Notes: a model not told the origin generated them from the sequence alone. DNA of 64,000 nt from Microbacterium sp. BK668 (GCF_004362195.1 NZ_SNWG01000003.1:50244-114243), one strand, 5' to 3'; shown: positions 25,315 through 34,873, counted from the first letter of the stretch. Program-made: numbers and translations.

Positions 25315-28300
25315 TCAGCGGCGCGGCTTGGCGCCCTTCGCCGGCGCGATCTCGAGGGCGCGCTCGATCTCCTGCGTCAGCGTGTTGCCGGCCTCGTCGG
25401 CCGTCGTGACCCGGAGGTCGAGCCACCCGCCGGCGTCGGGAGCCGTCAGCTGCGCGGAGTAGGCGGCCACGTAGGCGCGCCCCTCGGCGAAGATGCCGTC
25501 GGGCGCCTCGCCGGGACCGGAGGTGTCGCGCGACTCGAGCTCGAGCGGGACGGTCGCCCACTGACCGCCCGCGACCCGCACCTCGAGCTTCGTCGTGGTG
25601 ACGGGGGCGCTGTCCTCTGCACCCGCGACGTGTCCCACCTCGAGCGCGAGGGGAACGCCCGCCCCCTTCTTGCGTCCGGCGCCGGCGAGCCCCGTCGCGT
25701 CGAGGTCGACGTCGTACCAGGCCTGCAGCATCGGAAGGAACCGGTTGGACCAGTCGTCGGCGGTTCCGGTCGTCCGGAAGGTCCAGTCGCTGACCGTCTT
25801 CGTCGAGGACGGCAGAACGCTGCCGTCGTGCGTCGCGGTCGTGACGACGCGCACGTCGCTGGTGCCGTCCGGCGTCTCCCAGTAGTTGGTGTCGGGGAAC
25901 GGCGAGGTCTTGACGAGCTGACCGTCCAGGTAGAGGTCGGTGGAGATGGATGCTGTCGGCTCCGGGCTGAAGACATCCATCGTCCCCGTGTGCCGGATGT
26001 CGCCTCCGTCGCCCCACGCGGGGATGTTGATCGACAGCCCCGCCGAGACGCGAGCCGGCGCCCAGAAGCCCTCACCGACGAACGGACGGACGATCGGCCC
26101 GAAGTACGACGTCTCGGTGTGCTGGCCCGGTTCGTAGCTGCGCGGGACGTCGCGGACCTCCCAGCCGCCGTGCACCGTGAAAGCCTGCTGGTACCAGTCG
26201 AGGGAGGGGTCGATCCAGTCGGTGCGCTCCATACCCCGCTGCGTCGTGACCGGCAGACCGAACCCGTACGAGCCGGTGGGCTTGCGGTCCCAGCGCAGCT
26301 CGCCGACGAGGTCGCCCTTGTGCCCGTAGAAGGTCGTGTCGACGCGGGCGAGGTCGCCGGGCCGGTAGCGGAGGTCCTGGGGCACGGCGTCCGTGGCATA
26401 GCGCGCGAGGTCCCACACCTCCGACGAGTAGGGCTCGCCGTGCACGGTCGCCTTCGCCGGGTGGCGGGCGATCTCCTGCCGGATCACGCCTCCCTGCACG
26501 CCGCTGATCCCGGCGACGGGGATGGGCGCGAGGCTCGTGAAGTCCTCGGCCCCGACCCACGTGCTGAACTCGGAGTCGGCGTCGTTCGCGAGGAGGAGCA
26601 TGACGGCGCCGGCGGCGGCCGCGTTCGCCGTCTGCTGCGTCGGGGTGAGCTCAGGCGAGAGCGTCGCGAACGCGATCCTGCCCGCCACGCCGGCCGCGGC
26701 GAGCGCCTCCGGCGTGCCGATCCCCGCGTCCACGACCGTCGCCTTGAGGTCGCCCTCGAACGGGGTGGCGCCGGCCTGCGGGATGACGTCGAGCCTGTGC
26801 TTCCCGACCGTGACCGTCAGCCGGTCGTGCACGAGCCGCCAGCGCGTCGTGAAGTCGAAGGCGACGGCGTCCGACGCCTCCTGCGGCTGCGCCCACAGCT
26901 CGTCGACCCACGTGGCGACCAGCATCCCGTTCTCGAAGCCGATCACCGACGAGTCCATCCGACGGACCAGCTGCTCCAGGCCGGTCTTTCCGACGTCCAC
27001 CGACACCTGCTCGGCGGTCCGCGCATCCAGCGCGACGGTCTGATCGCTGTCGAGCATGACGTCGGGGTCGCCGAGGAAGACGCTCGTCATCGTGTCGGCC
27101 TCGCGCGCGATCTCGGCGTAGGTCGAGACCGACCAGCGCCCCTTGGGCAGTCGCACGGTGCGCTCGCCCGACACCCAGACGAAGTCGTAGTCGCCCGTGT
27201 CGGCGTTGTAGACGACGGCGATCGTGTCGACCGGCTCGCCGTGGAAGCCCGTCGCCGTCAGCGTCAGGTCGTAGCGCTCGCTCTCGACGAGGAGGCCCAG
27301 AGCGGTGCGGGCGACGGCTGCGCCGCCGATCGATGCGACGAGCGCACCGGTGTGCTGCGTTCCGGGGGCGACCGCGGAGGGATCGGCCGTCACGGTGACC
27401 GACCGGGTCTCGCCGGCGGGGATCGTCAGCGTCGTCGTCTCGAGCGTCAGCGCGCCGGCGGAGTCTCCACCGCCGCCGCCGGGCGTCGAGTCCTGCAGCG
27501 TCGGTGCGAGATCGACGGTGACCTCGGCGGCGCCGCGGTTGGTGTACTCGATCGTCCGCTCGATGGGCGAGGCATCCTCACCCCACGAGAGCAGGCCGAA
27601 GTCGCCCGATCCCGCGGCCACCACAGTGGCGTCGACGGCCGCGGCGACGTCCAGTCCGCCGGCGCCGGCCTGATACGACGTGAGGCCGAGGTCCTTCGCG
27701 GAGCTCGCCAGCACCGCGCGCAGCTGCGCTGCCGTGTAGTCGGGATGCTGCTGCTTGACGATCGCGGCAGCGCCGGAGACGTGCGGGGTCGCCATCGACG
27801 TGCCGCTCATCGCGATGTAGGGGCCCTCGCCGGCCGAATCCGCCGAACGCGCGGCTGTCACGTCGTTCCCCGGTCCCGCGATGTCGGGCTTCAGGACGCC
27901 CGAGCGCGTCAGCGGACCCTGACTCGAGAACCACGACAGGGAGCCGCTGGGATCGTCGACCGAAGCGACCGTGAAAGCCTCACGGGCGGCGCCCGGCGAG
28001 CCGATGGTCTCGGGGGCGCCGAAGTTCCCGGCGGCGACGACGAAGAGCGCGCCGGTCTGCTCGGCGATGCGGTTGAGGGCCTCGTCCATGACGTCTGCGC
28101 CGTCGGACGGGCTCATCGAGCCGATGCTCATCGACACGATCGGGGCGCGCTCGGCGGCCCACTCCATCCCCGCGATGACCCAGGAGTCCTGTCCCTCGCC
28201 CGTCGCGTCGAGGATCTTGCCGACGAGGAGGTCGGCGCCGTCTGCGACGCCGCGCTGCGCGCCGCCACCGGCCGCGCCCGTGCCGGCGATCGTCGATGCC

Positions 28301-29166
28301 ACGTGGGTGCCGTGGCCGTTGGGGTCCCAGGCGACCTCCTCGCCCGGGACGAAGCTCGCGGAGTCGGGCAGCACCCGGCCCGCGAGGTCGGGGTGCGTGT
28401 CGTCGTAGCCGGTGTCCAGCACGGCGACGGTGACGCCGTCGCCCGTGAACCCCTGCGCCCACGCCTCGGGGGCGCCCGTCCATGGCACGCTCGAGTCGAG
28501 TGTCGCCTCGACCTTGCCGTCCAGGTGGATCGCCTCGATCCCGCCGCCGAGGGCCGGTCCGGCTCCGAAGGGGGTCGGGCCGTCGGCGTGCGTGAGCGCC
28601 GACCAGGTCGCGGCGGCGTCGTCGTGCGCTGCCTGAGCCGCCGCACCGCCGATGCTCTCGAGCGGGATCCCGACCTCGATGCCGGGGACGGGCTCTTCCG
28701 CGGCGAACGTGCTCGGGCCGGTGGCGAGCTCGAGGATGACCGGCGTCGCGTCGACGCGGGCGTCGTCGTAGCCGTACTCGATGAGCCGGCTGACGTTGAA
28801 GAGATCCCGGTCGACCAGACCCGCCGCGAGATACTCCTCGACGCCGTCGGGGAGGACGAGGAGCTCGTCGTCGACCGTCAGCGTACGGTAGCCCGCACCC
28901 GGGACGGCGGTCTCGACATCCACGACCCGCTCGCCCCCGGGAAGCGTCGTCACGTGCACGCGATCGCCGGTGATCAGCGTGACGGTGTGCTCGTCGGCGC
29001 GGGTGGGCGGGGTCGTCGTCGCCGCTTCGCTCGGCGGGGCGCCGTTTGCAGGGGCGGCGTTCGCGGGGGCGGCGAGTCCGAGGCCGGCGAGGGCGATCGC
29101 GACGCAGCCGACGGCTGCCGTGACGGCGCGTGCGCGGCGCAGGGTGAACGGAGGGAGTTCATGCAT
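25315..29166 (-). CDS. Large secreted subtilisin-like serine protease (S8) with PA-type insert
   Basis: 1283 residues. Signal peptide ~1-37 (RAVTAAVGCVAIALAGLGLAAPANA). A ~200-residue pro-region precedes the catalytic domain. The triad is Asp251 (VAVLDTGYDDTHPDL), His285 (NGHGTHVASTIAG) and Ser457 (MSGTSMATPHVSGAAAI), with oxyanion Asn381 (VAAGNFGAP). Later parts include a beta-rich region (EYTNRGAAEVTVDLAPTLQD), a protease-associated-like segment (VAGRIAFATLSPELTPTQQTANAAAAGAVMLLLAND), and long C-terminal beta domains with no sortase or wall anchor. Likely released to the medium for protein degradation. It is divergent from a TrmB/LuxR-like regulator, which may control it. Confidence 0.93.
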   Translation of the reverse strand: MHELPPFTLRRARAVTAAVGCVAIALAGLGLAAPANAAPANGAPPSEAATTTPPTRADEHTVTLITGDRVHVTTLPGGERVVDVETAVPGAGYRTLTVDDELLVLPDGVEEYLAAGLVDRDLFNVSRLIEYGYDDARVDATPVILELATGPSTFAAEEPVPGIEVGIPLESIGGAAAQAAHDDAAATWSALTHADGPTPFGAGPALGGGIEAIHLDGKVEATLDSSVPWTGAPEAWAQGFTGDGVTVAVLDTGYDDTHPDLAGRVLPDSASFVPGEEVAWDPNGHGTHVASTIAGTGAAGGGAQRGVADGADLLVGKILDATGEGQDSWVIAGMEWAAERAPIVSMSIGSMSPSDGADVMDEALNRIAEQTGALFVVAAGNFGAPETIGSPGAAREAFTVASVDDPSGSLSWFSSQGPLTRSGVLKPDIAGPGNDVTAARSADSAGEGPYIAMSGTSMATPHVSGAAAIVKQQHPDYTAAQLRAVLASSAKDLGLTSYQAGAGGLDVAAAVDATVVAAGSGDFGLLSWGEDASPIERTIEYTNRGAAEVTVDLAPTLQDSTPGGGGGDSAGALTLETTTLTIPAGETRSVTVTADPSAVAPGTQHTGALVASIGGAAVARTALGLLVESERYDLTLTATGFHGEPVDTIAVVYNADTGDYDFVWVSGERTVRLPKGRWSVSTYAEIAREADTMTSVFLGDPDVMLDSDQTVALDARTAEQVSVDVGKTGLEQLVRRMDSSVIGFENGMLVATWVDELWAQPQEASDAVAFDFTTRWRLVHDRLTVTVGKHRLDVIPQAGATPFEGDLKATVVDAGIGTPEALAAAGVAGRIAFATLSPELTPTQQTANAAAAGAVMLLLANDADSEFSTWVGAEDFTSLAPIPVAGISGVQGGVIRQEIARHPAKATVHGEPYSSEVWDLARYATDAVPQDLRYRPGDLARVDTTFYGHKGDLVGELRWDRKPTGSYGFGLPVTTQRGMERTDWIDPSLDWYQQAFTVHGGWEVRDVPRSYEPGQHTETSYFGPIVRPFVGEGFWAPARVSAGLSINIPAWGDGGDIRHTGTMDVFSPEPTASISTDLYLDGQLVKTSPFPDTNYWETPDGTSDVRVVTTATHDGSVLPSSTKTVSDWTFRTTGTADDWSNRFLPMLQAWYDVDLDATGLAGAGRKKGAGVPLALEVGHVAGAEDSAPVTTTKLEVRVAGGQWATVPLELESRDTSGPGEAPDGIFAEGRAYVAAYSAQLTAPDAGGWLDLRVTTADEAGNTLTQEIERALEIAPAKGAKPRR

Positions 29167-29286
29167 GGGGAGGGACCTCTCGAAGAAGCGTCCTCTCCAC
29201 TGTCGCCGACGAGCGGCCTAGAGTGATGGCGGAGAAGCGCCATGACGTCCATCCGCCAGAGATCGTCGCACAGCGAGGGGGTGCCC

Positions 29287-30255
29287 ATGCTCGAGGCCAT
29301 CGGACTGAGCGAGGACCACTCCGCCGTCTATCGCCTGCTGCTCGTGCTGCCCTCGGCCGATCTCGCACAGATCGCCGCGGAGTCGTCGCTGTCCGTCCGT
29401 GCTGCGCGACGGGTCGTCGACGACCTCGAGGAGCTGGGACTCATCGCGCGTCTCGCCTCGTCGCCGGACCGGGTCGTGGCATCCCCTCCCGCCGTCGCGA
29501 TGCGCCCGATCCTGCGCGAGCGCGAGCGGCAGCTTGCGGCGGGCCACGAGGCGCTCGTGCACCTCAGCGACCTCTACCGCGAAGGCGCGGCGCAGCGCGC
29601 GGCGCCGGACGTCGTCGAGGTCGTCTTCGGCCCCGACGCCGTGGTCCAGCGCCTCGGCCAGCTCCAGGCGTCGGCCGAGCAGCAGGTGCGTGTGTTCGTG
29701 CTCGAGGACGTCGCGATCATGTCAGGGGCCGACAACGTCGAGGAGGACCTCGCCCTCGCGCGCGGCGTGCGCTATCGCGTCGTCGCCGAGGCGGGGGTGC
29801 TGGACCGGCCCGGGTTCGTCGACGCCGTGCGCGAACTCGAGCCGCTCGGCGAGGAGGTGCGGGTGCTGCCGAGCCTGCCGACGCGTCTGTTCATCGCCGA
29901 CTCGTCGCTCGCGCTCATCCCCATGTACTCCCGCGGCGAGCGGCGCGTCGCCGGCGGGCTGCTCGTGCATCCGAGCGGGCTGCTCGATCTCGTGATGGCG
30001 ATGTTCGAGGAGGCGTGGAAGCAGGCGCCGACCCTCATCGCCTCCCGCGGCACGATCCAGGACCGGGCCGACGACCCGGTCGACGGCGACCTGCTCAACC
30101 TGCTCCTGCTGGGATTGACGGATGCCGCGGCCGCGACCCAGCTGGGGATCTCGGTGCGCACCGTCCAGCGCCGCGTCGCCGAGCTCATGGAGCGGGCGGG
30201 GGTGGCCACGCGCATCCAGCTCGGAGCCGAGGCCGTGCGGCGCGGCTGGGTCTGA
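29287..30255 (+). CDS. TrmB-like/LuxR-type transcriptional regulator
   Basis: 322 residues from the ATG at 29287, with GAGGGGG ~8 nt upstream. N-terminal TrmB-type winged helix: LEAIGLSEDHSAVYRLLLVLPSADLAQIAAESSLSVRAARRVVDDLEELGLIAR. A PLD-like/effector middle follows. The C-terminal LuxR helix-turn-helix reads LLNLLLLGLTDAAAATQLGISVRTVQRRVAELMERAG. This double-HTH form is common in actinobacteria. Its divergent position, 120 nt from the secreted protease gene, makes that gene the first candidate target. Confidence 0.88.
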   Translation: MLEAIGLSEDHSAVYRLLLVLPSADLAQIAAESSLSVRAARRVVDDLEELGLIARLASSPDRVVASPPAVAMRPILRERERQLAAGHEALVHLSDLYREGAAQRAAPDVVEVVFGPDAVVQRLGQLQASAEQQVRVFVLEDVAIMSGADNVEEDLALARGVRYRVVAEAGVLDRPGFVDAVRELEPLGEEVRVLPSLPTRLFIADSSLALIPMYSRGERRVAGGLLVHPSGLLDLVMAMFEEAWKQAPTLIASRGTIQDRADDPVDGDLLNLLLLGLTDAAAATQLGISVRTVQRRVAELMERAGVATRIQLGAEAVRRGWV

Positions 30256-30301
30256 GCCGCCCGCCGCCGCGCGCCCGCGTCCGCCGCCGCGGGAGGGTGG
30301 G

Positions 30302-31105
30302 TCAGTAGGAGGCGCGGGCGGCGTCGGCGCCGCCGGGGATGAACCGCGCGGCGAGAGCCTCCGAACCTCGCGCGAGGAGCGCGACATCCGCGCCGACGAG
30401 GATGAAGTCCACGCCGTCGCGGACATACCCGTCGGCCACTGCGGGATCGAAGGCGTTGACGCCGACCGGCTTCCCCGCCCCCTTCACCGCGTCGAACGTG
30501 CGGCGGACCGCCGCCATCACGTCGGGGTGCGTCTGCTCGCCGAGAACGCCCATCGACGCGGCCAGGTCGCTCGGCCCGACGAAGACGCCGTCGACGCCGT
30601 CGACGGCGGCGATCTCCGCCGCCGCCTCGACGCCGGCCGCGGTCTCGACCTGCACGAAGAGCGAGACGTGGGCGTCGGCATCCTGGAGATACCCGTCGAC
30701 ACGATTCCACCGACCGCTGCGGGCGAGGGCCGACCCGACGCCGCGCATGCCGCGCGGGGGGTATCGCACCGCCCGGACGACGGCGCGGGCCTCCTCCGCC
30801 GACGACACCATCGGCACGAGGAGGTTCTGCGCGCCGAGGTCGAGCACCTGCTTGATCGTGACGACATCGCCGATCGGCACGCGGACGACGGCCGTCACGG
30901 GGTAGGCGGAAACGGCGTGCAGCTGTGAAACGACCGACTCGAGGCCGTTGGGGGCGTGCTCCATGTCGATGAGCACCCAGTCCAGCCCGGCGCCCGCGCA
31001 GATCTCGGCGACGAGCGGGCTGCCCGAGCACACCCACATCCCCGCGAGGGGACGGGATGCTGATGCCAGCGCCGCACGGAAGGTCGGCGTCAGACGAAGC
31101 GGCAT
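30302..31105 (-). CDS. hpaI: HpcH/HpaI aldolase (2,4-dihydroxyhept-2-ene-1,7-dioate aldolase)
   Basis: 267 residues. Class II aldolase: GMWVCSGSPLVAEICAGAGLDWVLIDMEHAPNG, the catalytic Arg region VVRVPIGDVVTIKQVLDLGAQNLLVPMV, YPPRGMRGVGSALARSGRW, metal-binding Glu in LFVQVETAAGVEAAAEI and Asp in VFVGPSDLAASMG. In the homoprotocatechuate pathway it splits the hydrated dioate into pyruvate and succinic semialdehyde. The first 16 nt overlap the end of hpaH. Last gene of the catabolic run. Confidence 0.93.
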   Translation of the reverse strand: MPLRLTPTFRAALASASRPLAGMWVCSGSPLVAEICAGAGLDWVLIDMEHAPNGLESVVSQLHAVSAYPVTAVVRVPIGDVVTIKQVLDLGAQNLLVPMVSSAEEARAVVRAVRYPPRGMRGVGSALARSGRWNRVDGYLQDADAHVSLFVQVETAAGVEAAAEIAAVDGVDGVFVGPSDLAASMGVLGEQTHPDVMAAVRRTFDAVKGAGKPVGVNAFDPAVADGYVRDGVDFILVGADVALLARGSEALAARFIPGGADAARASY

Positions 31106-31875
31106 TCGATGACTCCCATCGGTCCGTAGTCGCAGCGCACGCTGTCGCCGCGCGACACCCACATCGGGCGTGTGAACGACCCTGCCAGGATGATCTCGCC
31201 CGCCTCGAGACGCGCGCCGTGCTGGGCGAACTTGTTCGCGAGCCACGCGACGCCCGTCGCGGGGTGGTCGAGCACGCCGGCGGCCACCCCGGTCTCCTCG
31301 ATCTCGCCGTTCCTGTAGAGCAGGGCGGGCACCCACCGGAGGTCGATCTCGTCGGGACGCTTGTGCACGGTGCCGAGCACCATCGCGCCGTAGGCGGCGT
31401 TGTCGCTGATCGTGTCGACGATCGTGCGGCCCTCGAGCTCGATGTGCGAGTTCAGCACCTCGAGCGCGGGGACCGCGTAGTCGATCGCGCCGAGAGCGTC
31501 GTCGAGCGTGCAGCCCGGTCCCTCGAGCGGGGTGTTCAGGACGAAGGCGAGCTCGACCTCGATCCGGACGTTGGAGAAGTGGTCGACGGGGATGTCGGCG
31601 CCAGAGCGGTACACCGTGTCGTCGAACATCACGCCGTAGTCGGGCTCGGTGATGCCCGTCGCCTGCTGCATCGCCTTGCTCGTGAGGCCGATCTTGCGGC
31701 CGACGAGCGTGCGCCCCCCGGCGAGGTTCTTGTCGCGCCAGACGCCCTGGATCGCGTACGAGTCCTCCACCGTCGCGTCGGGGTACCGGGCGGTGATCCG
31801 GGGGATGACACCGTGCGTGCGGTCCGCCTCGGCGAGCTCGTCGGCGATCGCGGCGATCTGCTCGGGTGACAGCAT
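31090..31875 (-). CDS. hpaH: 2-oxo-hept-4-ene-1,7-dioate hydratase
   Basis: 261 residues; an excellent AAGGAGG lies upstream of the ATG at 31875. Hydratase/decarboxylase fold of the fumarylacetoacetase superfamily: SYAIQGVWRDKNLAGGRTLVGRKIGLTSKAMQQATGITEPDYGVMFDD, then the metal site RIEVELAFVLN and ALEVLNSHIE, and ILAGSFTRPMWVSRGDSVRCDYGPMG. It adds water to the oxo-heptenedioate before the HpaI cleavage. A block of dispersed repeats separates it from hpaD. Confidence 0.94.
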   Translation of the reverse strand: MLSPEQIAAIADELAEADRTHGVIPRITARYPDATVEDSYAIQGVWRDKNLAGGRTLVGRKIGLTSKAMQQATGITEPDYGVMFDDTVYRSGADIPVDHFSNVRIEVELAFVLNTPLEGPGCTLDDALGAIDYAVPALEVLNSHIELEGRTIVDTISDNAAYGAMVLGTVHKRPDEIDLRWVPALLYRNGEIEETGVAAGVLDHPATGVAWLANKFAQHGARLEAGEIILAGSFTRPMWVSRGDSVRCDYGPMGVIECRFV

Positions 31876-31905
31876 CCGTTCCTCCTTCTGTTGTTCGTCG
31901 GCTCC

Positions 31906-32050
31906 GGGCGTTTCGTCTGCGGCGCTTCGCGCCTCCGCTCGACGACCGAGCCACGGGGCCGGGGCGTTTCGTCTTCGGCGCTTCGCGCCTCCGCTCGACG
32001 ACCGGCGATCGCCACCGGTCGTTGAGCGAGCGAAGCGAGACGAAACGCCC
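31906..32050. repeat. Dispersed repeat cluster between hpaD and hpaH (three copies)
   Basis: Two direct copies of a GGGCGTTTCGTC...GACGACCG element (31906-31948 and 31962-32005) and one inverted copy (32015-32050, starting CCGGTCGTTGAGCG). The same family occurs at 33253-33336 and 46142-46378. Direct and inverted copies can pair into a stem. Confidence 0.8.
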
Positions 32051-32056
32051 GACCGG

Positions 32057-33217
32057 CTAGAGCTGAGCGCCCAGCTTGTACTCGCCCTGCTTCCAGCTGG
32101 GCAGCTCGTCGGCCCCATCGCCGGGGCGCGTGTACGAGAAGCCGTCCGCGCCGATCGTGACCGCCATCTCCGACGTGTCGGTGCGGGCGACGACGGGCTG
32201 CGGGTTGCCGTCGAGGTCGAGGACGAGGGATGCCTCGGTGTACCACGACGGGACGACGGGGTTGCCCCACCAGTCGCGGCGCTGGTTGTCGTGGACGTCC
32301 CACGTGACGACGGGGTTGTCGGGGTCGCCGGTGTAGTAGTCCTGCGTGTAGATCTCGACCCGGTGCCCGTCGGGGTCGCGCAGGTAGAGGTAGAACGCGT
32401 TGCTCACACCATGCCGGCCGGGACCGCGCTCGATCGCGTCCGAGCGGCGGAGGGCGCCGAGCTTGTCGCAGATCGCGAGGATGTTGTGCTTCTCGTGCGT
32501 CGCGAAGGCGACGTGGTGCATGCGCGGGCCGTCGCCGCCGGTCATCGCCGTGTCGTGGACCGTGGGCTTGCGGCGCATCCAGGCGGCGTAGACCGTGCCC
32601 TCCTCGTCCTGGATGTCCTCGGTGACGCGGAAGCCGAGCGACTGCATGAAGTTGACCGCGCGCGGCACGTCGGGCGTGACCTGGTTGAAGTGGTCGAGGC
32701 GCACGAGCTCGCCCGGCGTGTGCAGGTCGTAGCGCCACGAGAGGCGCTCGACGTGCTCGGTCTGGAAGAAGAACTCGTACGGGAAGCCGAGCGGGTCGGT
32801 GACGCGCACCGAGTCGCCGATGCCCTTCGTGAAGCCTTCGGGGCGGCGCTCGATGCGGCATCCCAGCTCCTCGTAGAAGGCGACCGCCCTGTCGAGGTCC
32901 TCCGGCGTGCGCACGCGGTACGAGAAGGCGGCGACGGCGGCGACCGGCCCCTGTCGGAGGACGAGATTGTGGTGGATGAACTCCTCCGTCGAGCGGAGGT
33001 AGATCGCCTCGTCGTCCTCCTCTGTCACGTACAGCCCGAGCACGTCGACGTAGAAGGTCCGGGATGCCGCGAGGTCGGTGACGACGAGCTCCATGTAGGC
33101 ACAGCGGAGGATGTCGGGCGGCGACGCCTGCGGAGTCGGGATCGGGTTGCCGGAGAGGATCGGCGCCTCCTGCGAGACGAAGAAGCCGGAGGAGGTGAGG
33201 GTCTTGTCGGAGGTCAT
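32057..33217 (-). CDS. hpaD: 3,4-dihydroxyphenylacetate 2,3-dioxygenase (homoprotocatechuate extradiol)
   Basis: 386 residues; AAGGA lies upstream of the ATG at 33217. Two-domain vicinal-oxygen-chelate extradiol dioxygenase. Candidate Fe ligands are His176 (VRLDHFNQV), His235 (MHHVAFATHE) and Glu288 (DGHRVEIYTQDYYTGDP); their spacings of 59 and 53 residues equal those of His155/His214/Glu267 in the Brevibacterium fuscum enzyme. It opens the ring of homoprotocatechuate to the semialdehyde used by HpaE. The Gram-positive VOC-type family was chosen over the LigB-type HpaD of E. coli on motifs and length. Confidence 0.94.
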   Translation of the reverse strand: MTSDKTLTSSGFFVSQEAPILSGNPIPTPQASPPDILRCAYMELVVTDLAASRTFYVDVLGLYVTEEDDEAIYLRSTEEFIHHNLVLRQGPVAAVAAFSYRVRTPEDLDRAVAFYEELGCRIERRPEGFTKGIGDSVRVTDPLGFPYEFFFQTEHVERLSWRYDLHTPGELVRLDHFNQVTPDVPRAVNFMQSLGFRVTEDIQDEEGTVYAAWMRRKPTVHDTAMTGGDGPRMHHVAFATHEKHNILAICDKLGALRRSDAIERGPGRHGVSNAFYLYLRDPDGHRVEIYTQDYYTGDPDNPVVTWDVHDNQRRDWWGNPVVPSWYTEASLVLDLDGNPQPVVARTDTSEMAVTIGADGFSYTRPGDGADELPSWKQGEYKLGAQL

Positions 33218-33252
33218 GTCAGCGTCCTTGCTCTGCGTGATTCGTGGGTCGG

Positions 33253-33336
33253 GGGCGTTTCGTCTCGGTCGCTTCGCTTCCTCGCTCAACGACCGGTATG
33301 GCCCGGTCGTCGAGCGAGGGAGGCGAGACGGAACGC
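33253..33336. repeat. Inverted pair of dispersed repeats between hpaE and hpaD
   Basis: One copy reads forward (33253-33296, GGGCGTTTCGTC...CAACGACCGG) and the other is its inverted form (33303-33336, CCGGTCGTCGAGCG...GGAACGC). The pair can form a long hairpin inside the catabolic operon. Confidence 0.8.
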
Positions 33337-33337
33337 G

Positions 33338-34873
33338 CTATTGCTTGCCGAAGGTCGGATTGTGCACCTCGCCGAGCGTGATGTGCACCGCCTGCGAGTC
33401 GGTGTAGAAGTCGATCGAGCGGTAGCCGCCCTCGTGCCCCAGCCCGGAGGCCTTGACGCCGCCGAACGGGGTGCGCAGGTCGCGGACGTTGTTCGAGTTG
33501 AGCCACACCATGCCGGCCTCGACCGCCTGCGCGAAGTTGTGTGCGCGCTTCAGATCGTTCGTCCAGATATAGGCGGCGAGGCCGTACTTCACGCCGTTGG
33601 CGAGGGCGAGCGCCTCCTCCTCGGTGTCGAAGGGCGTGATCGCCACGACGGGGCCGAAGATCTCCTCCTGGAAGATCCGCGCATCGGCGGGCACGTCGGC
33701 GAAGACGGTCGGCTCGACGAAGTTGCCGGTGTCGAAGCCCTCCGGCCGGCCGCCGCCGGCGACCAGGCGACCCTCCGTCTTGCCGATCTCGATGTACGAG
33801 ACGACCTTGTCGTAGTGCTCGGGGTGCACGAGCGCGCCCACCTCGGTCTTCGGGTCGTGCGGGTAGCCGACCTTGACCCGCTTCGCCTGCGCCGCGTACT
33901 TCTCGACGAACTCGTCGTAGATCGCCCGCTCCACGAGGATCCGCGAGCCGGCGGTGCAGCGCTCGCCGTTGAGGGAGAAGACGCCGAAGATCGTCGCGTC
34001 GACGGCGGCGTCGAGGTCGGCGTCGGCGAAGACGACCGCGGGCGACTTGCCGCCGAGCTCCATCGACAGGCCCTTGAGGAAGGGAGCGGCGTTGCCGAAG
34101 ATCAGCTGACCGGTCGAGCTCTCGCCCGTGAACGAGATGAGGGGCACATCGGGATGCTTCACCAGCGCGTCGCCGGCATCCTCGCCCAGTCCGTTCACGA
34201 GGTTGAAGACGCCCCGCGGAAGCCCCGCCTCCTCGAAGATCCCGGCCCACAGGGACGCCGAGAGGGGGGTGAACTCGGCGGGCTTGAGCACGACGGTGTT
34301 CCCCGTGGCCAGGGCGGGCCCGAGCTTCCAGGATTCGAGCATGAACGGCGTGTTCCACGGCGTGATGAGGCCTGCGACGCCGATGGGCTTGCGGTTGACG
34401 TAGTTGATCTGGCGACCGGGCACCTTGTAGGTGTCGTCGGCCTGGGCGACGATCAGGTCGGCGAAGAAGCGGAAGTTCTCGGCGGCGCGGCGGGCCTGGC
34501 CGAGCGCCTGCGTGATCGGGAGGCCCGAGTCGAAGCTCTCCAGCTCGGCGAGGCGCGCGTCACGCGACTCGACGATGTCGGCGATGCGGTGGAGGATCCG
34601 GGAGCGCTCGCGCGGCAGCATCCGGGGCCACGGTCCCTCGGTGAACGCGCGCCGCGCGGCCGCGACGGCGCGATCGACGTCGGCCTTCTTGCCGGCGGCG
34701 GCCTGCAGGTAGACCTCGTTCGAGACGGGGTCGAGCACGTCGAAGGTGTCGCCGTCGGCGGAGTCGACGAACTCGCCGTCGATGTAGTGCTGGATGCGGG
34801 CGGGCAGGTCGGCGGGGACGTGCCGCCCGTCGGCGGGCCCGGGGACCGGGGCGATGGTGGCGGTGTCGGTCAT
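33338..34873 (-). CDS. hpaE: 5-carboxymethyl-2-hydroxymuconate semialdehyde dehydrogenase
   Basis: 511 residues; GGAGG lies 7 nt upstream of the ATG at 34873. Aldehyde dehydrogenase superfamily: TPWNTPFMLESWKLGPALATGNTVVLKPAE, catalytic Glu in LSMELGGKSPAVVF, catalytic Cys in SLNGERCTAGSRILVE, and EEIFGPVVAITPFDTEEEAL. It oxidises the ring-cleavage aldehyde made by HpaD. The match to HpaE-type enzymes rests on the N-terminal layout (RIQHYIDGEFVDSADGDTFDVLDP) and the operon context. It follows the GntR gene by 26 nt. Confidence 0.93.
   Translation of the reverse strand: MTDTATIAPVPGPADGRHVPADLPARIQHYIDGEFVDSADGDTFDVLDPVSNEVYLQAAAGKKADVDRAVAAARRAFTEGPWPRMLPRERSRILHRIADIVESRDARLAELESFDSGLPITQALGQARRAAENFRFFADLIVAQADDTYKVPGRQINYVNRKPIGVAGLITPWNTPFMLESWKLGPALATGNTVVLKPAEFTPLSASLWAGIFEEAGLPRGVFNLVNGLGEDAGDALVKHPDVPLISFTGESSTGQLIFGNAAPFLKGLSMELGGKSPAVVFADADLDAAVDATIFGVFSLNGERCTAGSRILVERAIYDEFVEKYAAQAKRVKVGYPHDPKTEVGALVHPEHYDKVVSYIEIGKTEGRLVAGGGRPEGFDTGNFVEPTVFADVPADARIFQEEIFGPVVAITPFDTEEEALALANGVKYGLAAYIWTNDLKRAHNFAQAVEAGMVWLNSNNVRDLRTPFGGVKASGLGHEGGYRSIDFYTDSQAVHITLGEVHNPTFGKQ

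Noticed and set aside
25630..29226. A 1198-codon plus-strand open frame opposite the subtilase gene
   Set aside because: High-GC antisense frame; the product is Arg/Gly/Val-rich with no domains, while the minus strand has a complete subtilisin triad.
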